Source: a virus
Direction: 5' to 3' (one strand)
IMG/VR virus record: IMGVR_UViG_3300025413_000091
Location: 1 to 29,863 of that record
Length of the DNA: 29,863 nucleotides
Position 1 is the first letter of the stretch; each line of letters begins with the position of its first letter. The notes beneath the pieces were generated by a model. The model saw only the letters and a list, made by a program, of their open reading frames with translations, did not search any database and was not told the origin of the DNA. Shown here piece by piece: positions 6,747-14,329 of the stretch. The translations under genes were made by a program, and so were the position numbers.

Positions 6747-6780
6747 CCTACCTGTGGGTTCACAGGGCTTAAATCGTAGG
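6747..6780 (+). promoter_or_regulatory. 5' leader hairpin of the scaffold-coat transcript
   Basis: CCTGTG (6751-6756) and CACAGG (6761-6766) form a perfect stem with a GGTT loop. Outside it CCTA (6747-6750) can pair with TAGG (6777-6780), which overlaps the probable ribosome site before the ATG at 6788. If the upstream promoter is used, this hairpin sits almost at the 5' end of the message. Confidence 0.55.
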
Positions 6781-6787
6781 GATACGT

Positions 6788-7678
6788 ATGTCTGAAAACA
6801 ACGTTAGCAATGTGCTAACAAGTGAAAATGCGGCTGAGTTCTATGCACAAAAATTGGGTTTAGCCCCAACAGAAACCAAGACTGAGGCTACTGAAGAAGT
6901 AGAGCCAGTAAAGGAAGAAGTTGAAGGGAGTGAACCGCAAGCGGAAGAGGAAGCCAAACCACAGGAAGAGCCTAAAAAGCAAAATCCTAAACTTGAGAAA
7001 AGATTTAGCGAAATCACTAAGCAACGTGAAGAAGCACGTAGGGAAGCGGAGGAAGAGCGTCAAAGACGTTATGAATTAGAGCAAAAGTTACAGAGTTATG
7101 AGAGGCAAGCGCAACCGCAAGTTGCACCTACTGATCAAGAACCGCAACCAAGCCAATTTCAAGACGCATTTGAATATGCAAAGGCTTTAGCTGAATACAC
7201 CGCTGATAAGCGTTTTGAGGCGATGAAGCAAGAGGAGGCGCAAGCAAAGGCACAAGCAGAAATGCAACGTGTTATACAATCTTGGGCTACAAAAGTTGAG
7301 CAAGCGAAAGCTGAACTACCTGATTTTGATGCCATCGTTGCATCATCTGATGTTGTAGTGAATGATGCGGTAAGGGACGCAATTCTGGAGAGTGATGTAG
7401 GACCAAAGATTCTGTATCACCTAGCTGAAGATGCTGACTATGCTCGCAAAGTTGCGTCAATGCCTATTCGATCTGCTCTTAAAGAGATAGGAAAACTTGA
7501 GGCGAGATTTGAAGCGAAAGCGGAAGATAAACCTGTGGCAAGAAGTAAAGCACCTGCGCCTGTGACACCGATTCGAGCAACTACTGGTATAGCTGAAACA
7601 AAATTGGACAGTAATGGAAAATGGTATGGAAGCTATGCTGAGTGGAAAGAAGCAAGAAAAAGTGGCAAGGTAAGGTAA
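6788..7678 (+). CDS. Capsid scaffolding protein
   Basis: This 296-residue, highly charged helical protein lies directly before the coat gene. Residues 30-70 are strongly acidic (EATEEVEPVKEEVEGSEPQ). A long coiled coil spans about 75-115 (REEARREAEEERQRRYELEQ). The C-terminus is short and basic, ending in YAEWKEARKSGKVR, the part that in P22-type scaffolds binds the coat protein. It would nucleate procapsid assembly and leave before packaging. It has its own promoter and leader, which suits the high demand for scaffold and coat. Confidence 0.85.
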   Translation: MSENNVSNVLTSENAAEFYAQKLGLAPTETKTEATEEVEPVKEEVEGSEPQAEEEAKPQEEPKKQNPKLEKRFSEITKQREEARREAEEERQRRYELEQKLQSYERQAQPQVAPTDQEPQPSQFQDAFEYAKALAEYTADKRFEAMKQEEAQAKAQAEMQRVIQSWATKVEQAKAELPDFDAIVASSDVVVNDAVRDAILESDVGPKILYHLAEDADYARKVASMPIRSALKEIGKLEARFEAKAEDKPVARSKAPAPVTPIRATTGIAETKLDSNGKWYGSYAEWKEARKSGKVR

Positions 7679-7724
7679 CCCTTTTTTGTTCATCGAAATT
7701 TAATTTTTTTATAAAGGAGTAGTC

Positions 7725-8981
7725 ATGAGTAACCAACTTCTGACGATATCAAAAATCACCAATGAAGCCCTTATGGTGTTGGAGAATGAGTTGACCTTCA
7801 CATCAGAGGTCAATAGAGATTATGACGATCAGTTTGCCGTAGTTGGCGCAAAGATCGGCAATACCGTGAATGTCCGCAGACCAGGCAGGTTCGTAGGGGC
7901 GGTGGGTCCCGCACTCGTAATTGAAGACTTTAACGAGACATCAAGTCCTGTTACTTTGTCTACTCAATTCCAAGTGTCAACGCAGTTCACAACTCAAGAT
8001 TTGGCATTGTCCTTGGACATGTTCTCTGATCGTGTTTTGAAGCCTGCAGTTGCTGCGATTGCCAATAAGATTGACCGTGATGGTTTGACTATGGCAGTTT
8101 CACAAACCGCTAACATCGTTGGTACTGCTGGTACACCTCCAACAGGATTGATCACCTACTTGACCGCAGGTGCTTATCTTGATTCTGAAGGCGCACCAAG
8201 AGACGGACGTAGAGCTTGTATCGTTGAGCCTTTCACAAGCGCAACAATCGTTGATTCACTCAAAGGTTTGTTTGTCCCTCAAGAAGCCATCGGTGAGCAA
8301 TACCGTAAAGGGCTTATGGGAAGAGATTCTGCGGGGGTCAACTGGAAACTCGATCAAAACGTTGTGAGCCAAACATTCGGTACAAACAGTACAACTACTA
8401 TTACTGCTTCTGTTAACACAACAACTGGTACAGGTTTCTTGACATCAGGTTGGGCATCAAGTTCAACAATTACATTGACTGCAGCTAACACAGGTAACTT
8501 TGTGTTGAACGCAGGTGACGTGATTCAGATTGCTGGTGTGTATGCAACCAACCCACAAAATCGTCAACCTTACGGTTCAAACAAGTTGCGTAACTTTGTT
8601 GTTAAAGCACCTGTGACAATCGCTTCAGGTTCAAGCGTTTCTGTAACTGTATCTCCTGCGGTTATCACTTCAGGTCAGTTCCAAAACGTGTCGATTCCCA
8701 CAACATCAAGTGCAGCAAACGTAACCCAGTTTAACAACACAGGTTCTGTTTCTCCACAAAATATGTTGTTCCATCGGTCAGCATTTACGTTAGCGACTGC
8801 TGATCTCGAGCTACCCGAGGGGGTCCATTTCGCTGGTCGTGCAAGCGATAAAGAAATCGGACTCTCACTCCGTGTGGTTAGGCAGTACACCATAAATAAC
8901 GATAGTATTCCTACTCGTCTTGATGTGTTGTACGGTTGGGCACCTTTGTACCCTGAGTTGGCTTGCCGTATTGCAGCCTAA
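7725..8981 (+). CDS. Major capsid protein, P22 coat type
   Basis: The 418-residue protein begins LLTISKITNEALMVLENELTF, the N-terminal arm typical of P22 gp5-like coat proteins, followed by GNTVNVRRPGRF and a segment with QFTTQDLALSLDMFSDRVLK. The length is close to P22 coat (430). Residues about 214-330 are Thr/Ser-rich and beta-like and probably correspond to an inserted domain. A strong ribosome site (AAGGAG) precedes the ATG. It folds as an HK97-type shell protein; phage or host chaperonin help is plausible given the GroES-like gene upstream. Confidence 0.92.
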   Translation: MSNQLLTISKITNEALMVLENELTFTSEVNRDYDDQFAVVGAKIGNTVNVRRPGRFVGAVGPALVIEDFNETSSPVTLSTQFQVSTQFTTQDLALSLDMFSDRVLKPAVAAIANKIDRDGLTMAVSQTANIVGTAGTPPTGLITYLTAGAYLDSEGAPRDGRRACIVEPFTSATIVDSLKGLFVPQEAIGEQYRKGLMGRDSAGVNWKLDQNVVSQTFGTNSTTTITASVNTTTGTGFLTSGWASSSTITLTAANTGNFVLNAGDVIQIAGVYATNPQNRQPYGSNKLRNFVVKAPVTIASGSSVSVTVSPAVITSGQFQNVSIPTTSSAANVTQFNNTGSVSPQNMLFHRSAFTLATADLELPEGVHFAGRASDKEIGLSLRVVRQYTINNDSIPTRLDVLYGWAPLYPELACRIAA

Positions 8982-9003
8982 TTTTATTTAAGGAGAAAAG
9001 ATC

Positions 9004-9426
9004 ATGGCGAATACTAATCCAGGACCCTCAATCACCACAACGATTCACCCACAGAACGTATTGTCCAATCAAGCTATTCGCTTGTTGGCGGTCGCAACTG
9101 GTGTGAACGTTAACGCAACTGGTGACACAGTATTGAATGTTATTAACGCTGCCAACTGGAGTGTTTCAAACGTTGTTTTCACTAACGCATCCATTAGCTT
9201 AACAACTGCTGCGGCAGGTGTGTTTACGGCTCCTGGTGCTCAAGGTGCAATCGTTTCTAACGCTGCATTGTCCGCATTAACAGGACCTACTGTTGTGTCA
9301 CAACGCACCGTAGCTTCTACCGCAACGAACACAGGTACTTACCTGTACGTTAACGTAGGAACTGCTCAAGGCGCAGCGGCTACTATGGATGTTTACATCT
9401 ATGGTTACGATTTCAGCACTTATTAA
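9004..9426 (+). CDS. Small beta-rich virion protein, possible head decoration
   Basis: A 140-residue Ala/Thr/Val-rich protein with alternating polar and hydrophobic residues, few charged residues and no cysteines, as expected for a beta-sandwich. It is preceded by AAGGAG and follows the coat gene by 22 bases, so it is probably made in quantity. The position immediately after the coat suggests a head decoration or fibre-base protein; no specific family is recognised. A terminator or attenuator-like structure follows its stop. Confidence 0.65.
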   Translation: MANTNPGPSITTTIHPQNVLSNQAIRLLAVATGVNVNATGDTVLNVINAANWSVSNVVFTNASISLTTAAAGVFTAPGAQGAIVSNAALSALTGPTVVSQRTVASTATNTGTYLYVNVGTAQGAAATMDVYIYGYDFSTY

Positions 9427-9443
9427 GATGCTAGAAAGAAGGC

Positions 9444-9494
9444 TACCACTCTGCGGTGGCTAAGAAAGGCCACCTCAAAAGGGTGGCTTTTTTT
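9444..9494 (+). terminator. Intrinsic terminator with alternative upstream hairpins (attenuator-like)
   Basis: GCCACC (9469-9474) and GGTGGC (9482-9487) form a 6-bp stem with a 7-base loop followed by seven T at 9488-9494, then C and more T. The same GCCACC can instead pair with an upstream GGTGGC (9455-9460), which would prevent the terminator. That upstream arm can in turn pair through GTGG with CCAC (9446-9449). This gives four segments with mutually exclusive pairings. A TACAAT at 9506-9511 could be a -10 box, but no good -35 is present. Confidence 0.75.
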
Positions 9495-9535
9495 CTTTTT
9501 TAAGTTACAATGTTTTTGTTTTAAAGGAACTTATT

Positions 9536-9871
9536 ATGTCCTCCACAACCATCACTCGTGGCAATTCTCACGAGACGTTTTACATAACTCCAACGTTTAG
9601 CAATGCGTCTAACACCTTGGCAGCAAACACAACCACCACCGTTACATATTCTGTGCCTGGCCTTCAGACCACAGACATCGTGACCGTGTTGGGTGCAGTT
9701 GGCGCACAAACCGCAGGTGTATTCATTGCTGAAGCTGATTGCTTGACCGCAGGTATTTTGTCAGTTCAATTTGGCAACTTAACAGGTACGGCAACTTTGA
9801 CACCAGTTTCAGGTCAATACGTGATTGCTATCACTAGACTTGAAGGTCCAGCTCCTGTTACGGCAGTTTAA
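9536..9871 (+). CDS. Small beta-rich virion-associated protein
   Basis: This 111-residue protein consists of beta-prone segments: TFYITPTFSNASNT, then TTVTYSVPGLQTTDIVTV, then GILSVQFGNLTGTATLTPVSG. The order 'GL.t.D.V.V ... l.v.F.N.tg.a.TP..g.Y.v' resembles a recurrent small phage structural protein encoded between the head genes and fibres. There is no signal peptide or membrane segment. AAAGGAAC precedes the ATG. It could decorate the capsid or form part of a fibre base; the exact role is unknown. Confidence 0.65.
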   Translation: MSSTTITRGNSHETFYITPTFSNASNTLAANTTTTVTYSVPGLQTTDIVTVLGAVGAQTAGVFIAEADCLTAGILSVQFGNLTGTATLTPVSGQYVIAITRLEGPAPVTAV

Positions 9872-9873
9872 TC

Positions 9874-10218
9874 ATGGCAGGTTCAACCGTTCAACGTAAT
9901 GCAGGTCAAACCTACGCATTAGCGGTCACTACATCTGCACATTCAGCGGTGCAGATCAACGACACAACGAACGATCAAGTTAACTACACCAGTTTTTTAA
10001 ACATTGGTTCAAGTGCTTGTGCAATTCGTTGGAATCAGACAAATGCAAATTTGTCAGGTGTAGCCATTCCTAGCGATGGAAATTCAGGAGACTATGTATT
10101 GCCTCCTAACATGACCACTCCTTTGATTTTGGCAACACCTACGACACCGTATTACCTAACTGCAATTGGCGCAGGTAGTACGACACTTTATGTAACTCCC
10201 GCTGCGGATCAATCGTAA
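9874..10218 (+). CDS. Small beta-rich virion-associated protein
   Basis: The 114-residue protein has a beta-sandwich-like pattern: QTYALAVTTSAHSAVQIND, VNYTSFLNIGSSACAIRWN, then PYYLTAIGAGSTTLYVTPA. The segment about a 'FLNIGSSACAIRWN' strand resembles small phage surface proteins. It starts two bases after the previous stop and precedes the large fibre gene by six bases, so the three are likely one transcript. The specific function is unknown. Confidence 0.65.
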   Translation: MAGSTVQRNAGQTYALAVTTSAHSAVQINDTTNDQVNYTSFLNIGSSACAIRWNQTNANLSGVAIPSDGNSGDYVLPPNMTTPLILATPTTPYYLTAIGAGSTTLYVTPAADQS

Positions 10219-10224
10219 AAAACT

Positions 10225-12339
10225 ATGGCTGCTCCTTCCAACTCTACTGTTCAAAATCTTGTACCTATTCAGGGTCTATTCGACACTTCAGGTAATTTTC
10301 AAACATTTATTGGTCAGGGGCAGCCTTTCTATGCCATTCCAAACCCTTATCAATCAGGGTTGATCATCACAAATAGCACAATTGACAGTACGACAATTGG
10401 GGCTACAACACCGTCAACTGGTGTTTTTTCAGCAGCACAAGTTAACTCTGCGCCTGTTGGAGTTTATGACGTTACGAACAAACAATATGTAGATTCTGCA
10501 ATTCTTGGAATCTCATGGAAACCACCTGTTAACTACGGCACAACAAACAATGTGACCCTTTCAGGCTTGGGTACACAAAGCGGTGGTGATTGGCCTAGTG
10601 CATTGACATCGGGAATGCGTGTGTTGGTCAAGAATCAGTCTAACCAACCTGATAACGGCATTTACGTGGTCGCATCAGGCGCATGGGTGAGGTCGCAAGA
10701 TGCAAACACATGGACAGAATTGGTTTCTGCTTTGGTTTTTGTTGAATCAGGCAATACTTTGGGTGGTAGTGCTTGGTATTGCCCTGTACAACCAGGTGGC
10801 ACATTAGGCACAACCAACGTCACATGGTCCAACTTTAGTGTTGCAGCGACTTATACCGCAGGAACAGGCTTAACTTTAAGCTCTTATCAATTCAGTATTA
10901 CTAGTACTGCGGTGTCAGCAGGTAGCTATGGAAGCGCTTCAAGCGTTCCAACCTACACCGTAAATGCTCAAGGTCAGTTGACGGCAGCTTCAAACACATC
11001 AATTTTGATTGCCAACACTCAAGTCACAGGCTTGGGCACAATGTCTACGCAAAATGCGTCATCTGTGGCAATTACTGGTGGCACGATTACTGGCCTATCT
11101 GCAGCGATTCCTGTGGCTTCAGGAGGCACAGGAGCGACCACATTGACAGGTTATGTCAAAGGATCAGGAACAACGGCCCTAACAGGCGCTACAACGATTC
11201 CTAACACCGATATTACTGGTCTTGGAACGATGTCAACGCAGAATGCGAACAACGTTTCAATAACTGGTGGTTCAATTACAGGTTTGTCATCACCTTTGCC
11301 TGTGGCTTCAGGTGGTTCAGGTGCATCAACTTTAAGTGGTTATCTATTTGGTAACGGAACAGGTGCATTTACCGCTAGTTCAACTATTCCAAGCACCGCA
11401 ATTAGTGGTCTTGGCACGATGGCTACACAAAATGCAAGTAGTGTTGCTATCACAGGCGGTACGATTAACGGTGCGTCAATTGGTGCAACAACAAGAGCAA
11501 GCGGTGATTTCACCACTTTGTCGGCTAATACGGTCACAAGTACCACACCAGTTTTAAGTTTTAACGCATCAAATTCAATAGCGACATTTGGTAGCACAAC
11601 TTCAAGTTCTTATAACCAACTTGTTATACAAAATAAGAGCACAAGTGCTGGCGCATCTGCTAACTATGTAATTTCTAACGACCAAGGCACAGACTCATCA
11701 TATTATGGTGAGTTTGGGATGAACTCATCGACATTCAGCGCATCAACACCAAATGATTTTTTCTCGATCAACAACGGTGTTTATTTCTCGGGACATGATG
11801 GTGACATTACATTTGGTTCGGGAAATGGATACAAATCTTATTTTGCTTGGGGAACAACAGGACAATCAGCGCACGTTATCAATGCGGTTGGTGCGTTAGG
11901 GTTTACCACTAACTTGGGCACAACACCTGCATTAAGTGGCACAACAGGTTATGGAACTTCAGGTCAAACATTGATTACGGCAGGTTCAACAGGTGCGCCA
12001 TCTTGGGGTACTTTAGGAATTACAGGCGGAGGTACAAATGGTACGGCTACTCCTACTGCTGGCGCTATTGCCTACGGTACTGGTTCTGCATACGCATTTA
12101 CTGCTGCAGGTACAACAGGTCAAGTGTTAACTTCAAACGGATCAAGCGCACCCACATGGGCAACTCCTGTGGCTTATGCAACCGTGACAGACGATACGTC
12201 TACTAATGCAACTCGGTATTTGTTGTTTGCAAATCAGACAACAGGTAATTTGACAACTGAATACACAAGTTCAACAAAGCTCCAATTTAACCCAAGCACA
12301 GGGGCTTTGACCTCTGGTAAACTCATCATACTGCCATAA
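10225..12339 (+). CDS. Large tail-fibre-like structural protein with 63-residue repeats
   Basis: A 704-residue Gly/Thr/Ser/Ala-rich protein with almost no cysteine. The N-terminal part (about 1-80) includes TTIGATTPSTGVFSA and a VTNKQYVDSAI linker. A globular domain at about 110-180 contains GMRVLVKNQSNQPDNGIYVV and LVSALVFVESG, known from many phage fibre proteins. Residues 269 onward hold repeats of a GLGTMSTQNASS...ITGGTI unit. The C-terminal part has NATRYLLFANQTTGNLTTEY and STKLQFNPSTGALTSG, a common fibre end module. Trimeric receptor-binding fibre is the likely role. No strong ribosome site is seen before the ATG. Confidence 0.8.
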   Translation: MAAPSNSTVQNLVPIQGLFDTSGNFQTFIGQGQPFYAIPNPYQSGLIITNSTIDSTTIGATTPSTGVFSAAQVNSAPVGVYDVTNKQYVDSAILGISWKPPVNYGTTNNVTLSGLGTQSGGDWPSALTSGMRVLVKNQSNQPDNGIYVVASGAWVRSQDANTWTELVSALVFVESGNTLGGSAWYCPVQPGGTLGTTNVTWSNFSVAATYTAGTGLTLSSYQFSITSTAVSAGSYGSASSVPTYTVNAQGQLTAASNTSILIANTQVTGLGTMSTQNASSVAITGGTITGLSAAIPVASGGTGATTLTGYVKGSGTTALTGATTIPNTDITGLGTMSTQNANNVSITGGSITGLSSPLPVASGGSGASTLSGYLFGNGTGAFTASSTIPSTAISGLGTMATQNASSVAITGGTINGASIGATTRASGDFTTLSANTVTSTTPVLSFNASNSIATFGSTTSSSYNQLVIQNKSTSAGASANYVISNDQGTDSSYYGEFGMNSSTFSASTPNDFFSINNGVYFSGHDGDITFGSGNGYKSYFAWGTTGQSAHVINAVGALGFTTNLGTTPALSGTTGYGTSGQTLITAGSTGAPSWGTLGITGGGTNGTATPTAGAIAYGTGSAYAFTAAGTTGQVLTSNGSSAPTWATPVAYATVTDDTSTNATRYLLFANQTTGNLTTEYTSSTKLQFNPSTGALTSGKLIILP
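11029..11466 (+). repeat. 63-codon (189-base) tandem repeats in the fibre gene
   Basis: The unit starts at 11029, 11218 and 11407, exactly 189 bases apart. Two full copies and the first 20 codons of a third (GLGTM[S/A]TQNA..V.ITGG[T/S]I) are present. The protein is well conserved between copies, while many third codon positions differ. Confidence 0.9.
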
Positions 12340-12348
12340 GGAAACGAC

Positions 12349-13017
12349 ATGGGACAATTAGTTTTTCAAGCGACTTTAGGTGGGGCAATTAACCTTGCTG
12401 GTCCAAATACTGCATCTACTGTAACTTTTACGCTTCCAAGCGCTGATGGTTCTAGTGGTCAAGTTTTGCAAACCAATGGAGCAGGATTACTTTCATTAGG
12501 TAATGTTGCATTGGGTTCAGCAGTAAGTGGCACATTACCTGTTGCAAATGGAGGTACTGGATCAACAACTTCAACAGGTTCAGGTTCAGTTGTCTTAGCA
12601 ACTTCACCATCACTTACTACTCCTGTTTTGGGAACACCCACTAGTGGAAATTTAAGCAATTGCACCGCAGATGGAACTAATGCAGTTGGTTTTCTTACAA
12701 TTCCAATTAACTCACAGTCTGCTGCTTACACAACTGTTTTAGCTGATTCAGGAAAAATTATTTTCCATCCATCAACTGATGCGAATGCTAGAACTTTTAC
12801 TATTCCTGCTAATTCAAGTGTTGCTTATCCAGTTGGAACAACATTAAGTTTTATCAACATGACTTCTCAATCCGTGACGATTGCAATTACAACGGACACA
12901 ATGTATTTGTCTAGTGCAGGTACAACAGGTTCACGCACATTAGCACAATATGGTTCAGCAACCGCAGTAAAAATGACATCAACAACTTGGTTAATTTCAG
13001 GGAGTGGTTTGACATGA
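12349..13017 (+). CDS. Fibre-like structural protein
   Basis: The 222-residue protein opens with GQLVFQATLGGAINLAGPNT and TVTFTLPSADGSSGQVLQTN, then GTLPVANGGTGSTTSTGSGS, VVLATSPSLTTPVLGTPTSG and NLSNCTADGTNAVGF. These are recurrent motifs of phage fibre and surface proteins. The C-terminal half has RTFTIPANSSVAYPVGTTLS and an ITTDTMYLSSAGTTGSRTL segment, likely a beta-helical or sandwich end domain. It follows the large fibre gene by nine bases and overlaps the glycine-rich gene. A second fibre component or receptor-binding module is likely. Confidence 0.75.
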   Translation: MGQLVFQATLGGAINLAGPNTASTVTFTLPSADGSSGQVLQTNGAGLLSLGNVALGSAVSGTLPVANGGTGSTTSTGSGSVVLATSPSLTTPVLGTPTSGNLSNCTADGTNAVGFLTIPINSQSAAYTTVLADSGKIIFHPSTDANARTFTIPANSSVAYPVGTTLSFINMTSQSVTIAITTDTMYLSSAGTTGSRTLAQYGSATAVKMTSTTWLISGSGLT

Positions 13018-13850
13018 GTGGAGCAACAGTTGCTTTTTGGCAAAATGAACGCAGTTTTGGTGCGCCTCCTGGATCGCAATCTTACACAACCTCAGGTACT
13101 TACACTTGGGTTGCTCCAACAGGAGTGACTAAGGTTTCAATAGTTGCCGTTGGAGGTGGTGGAGCTGGTGGCGGTGGATATAATTACCGTCCTTGTTGTT
13201 GCACTTGTATTCAATACTTTGGAGGTGGATCAGGCGGTGGTGCTTTGGTTTACAGAAACAATATTTCTGTAACTCCTGGTAATTCATACACCATCGTTGT
13301 TGGTAAAGGCGGATGCGCTTTTAGTGTTAGTGGAGTTGCTAGTTCTGCATTTTGTGCGGTTGCTGGAGGAGGTCAAAGCATACCAAATTCACAAAGTGGT
13401 GGTGGTGGTGGTTCTCCTAGCGGTACTTACACAGGCGGACATTCAGGCGGTGGCGGTGGAAATGGATATGGCAATACCGCTTCGGGTGGGGGCGGTGGTG
13501 CTGCTGGCTATTCAGGTAATGGTGGTAATGGAACAAATGGAAATTATTCAGGTTGGTCAGCAGGAGCAGGAGGCGGTGGTGCTGGCGGTTGTAGACAATG
13601 TGGAGGTTCTTGCTCACCAAATAACAATGGCGGAGGTGTAGGTATATTAGGTCAAGGCGCAAGTGGATGCACACAAGGTAAAGGTGGATCAGGTGGTGGA
13701 AATAGTTGTAGGTTTTATGGCGGTGCTTATGGGGGAGGTGGTAAGGGATTGTCTTATCGTCCCGCAGGTTTAGGAGGTTCGGGAGCAGTACGGATTATTT
13801 GGCCTGGAAACACTAGATCATTCCCATCAACTTGTGCAGGAAATCCATAA
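13014..13850 (+). CDS. Glycine-rich, cysteine-containing putative receptor-binding protein
   Basis: The ATG at 13014 overlaps the previous stop and has AGGGAG about nine bases upstream. The 278-residue protein starts with a beta domain (YTTSGTYTWVAPTGVTKVSI, about 24-43). Long glycine runs follow to about residue 257, then a fixed end GAVRIIWPGNTRSFPST. Such proteins are common at phage fibre tips, and the glycine runs could form polyglycine-II helices as in the T4-like S16 adhesin (known for that family; inferred here). Unusually it has twelve cysteines, at 61-63, 65, 101, 114, 193, 196, 200, 219, 232 and 274. Host-range determination is the likely job. Confidence 0.75.
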   Translation: MSGATVAFWQNERSFGAPPGSQSYTTSGTYTWVAPTGVTKVSIVAVGGGGAGGGGYNYRPCCCTCIQYFGGGSGGGALVYRNNISVTPGNSYTIVVGKGGCAFSVSGVASSAFCAVAGGGQSIPNSQSGGGGGSPSGTYTGGHSGGGGGNGYGNTASGGGGGAAGYSGNGGNGTNGNYSGWSAGAGGGGAGGCRQCGGSCSPNNNGGGVGILGQGASGCTQGKGGSGGGNSCRFYGGAYGGGGKGLSYRPAGLGGSGAVRIIWPGNTRSFPSTCAGNP

Positions 13851-14305
13851 TGGCTTTATATATACAAATTCAAAATGGTCAACCTCTAAATCATCCTGCA
13901 ACGGATGAAAATTTGATTGATGCTTTTGGTTCAATTCCATCTGATTGGGCCCCTTTCAATAGAATTGAATTACCATCAGGCTCATTGACACCTTTTCAAA
14001 CTTCAGTAAACACATATACTCTTAGTTCTGATGGTGTTACTTGGCAAGATAATTGGACTATTGTTGAAAAATCTGACCAAGAAAAAGCTGAAATAATTGC
14101 TTTAATCCAAGCCAATCCACCTTTCCCAAATGCAATATTAGATACATCCAATTTAAATTGGTCGAGGCCACCAAAACCCACAGATGGGCAAAATTACTTG
14201 TTTAATCATTTAGTAGGAGAATGGCAAGTTGTTCCTTTAAAACCCACAGATGGACAAAAATATTTGTGGAATTGGACACAAATGGCATGGATAATACAAG
14301 CCTAA
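13850..14305 (+). CDS. Small fibre-associated protein with KPTDGQ repeats
   Basis: The ATG at 13850 shares a base with the previous stop. The 151-residue protein begins ALYIQIQNGQPLNHPATDEN and LIDAFGSIPSDWAPFNRIEL, a pattern seen in small proteins next to phage fibre genes. The C-terminus carries two 22-residue copies starting KPTDGQ, each with aromatic residues (NYLFN...W and KYLWN...W). Similar C-terminal repeats occur in phage fibre-associated proteins and may be carbohydrate- or protein-binding. It could be a fibre chaperone or a minor fibre part; the sequence does not decide. Confidence 0.65.
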   Translation: MALYIQIQNGQPLNHPATDENLIDAFGSIPSDWAPFNRIELPSGSLTPFQTSVNTYTLSSDGVTWQDNWTIVEKSDQEKAEIIALIQANPPFPNAILDTSNLNWSRPPKPTDGQNYLFNHLVGEWQVVPLKPTDGQKYLWNWTQMAWIIQA

Positions 14306-14329
14306 ACATTTATTTAAAAAGAGGGATAA

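Noticed and set aside
7686-7715. Possible promoter TTGTTC...TATAAA before the coat gene
   Set aside because: The -10 would overlap the strong ribosome site, giving a transcript starting almost at the ATG; the -35 is poor. The AT-rich run is more likely a translation-friendly spacer.
13297-13674. Other-frame proteins in the glycine-rich gene region
   Set aside because: Both the plus-strand valine-rich and the minus-strand His/Leu-rich frames are by-products of GGT/GGA repeats; the glycine-rich frame has the ribosome site and conserved ends.
13014-13850. Diversity-generating retroelement target
   Set aside because: No reverse transcriptase and no template repeat with adenine-specific changes were seen in the window; the repeats here are glycine codons.
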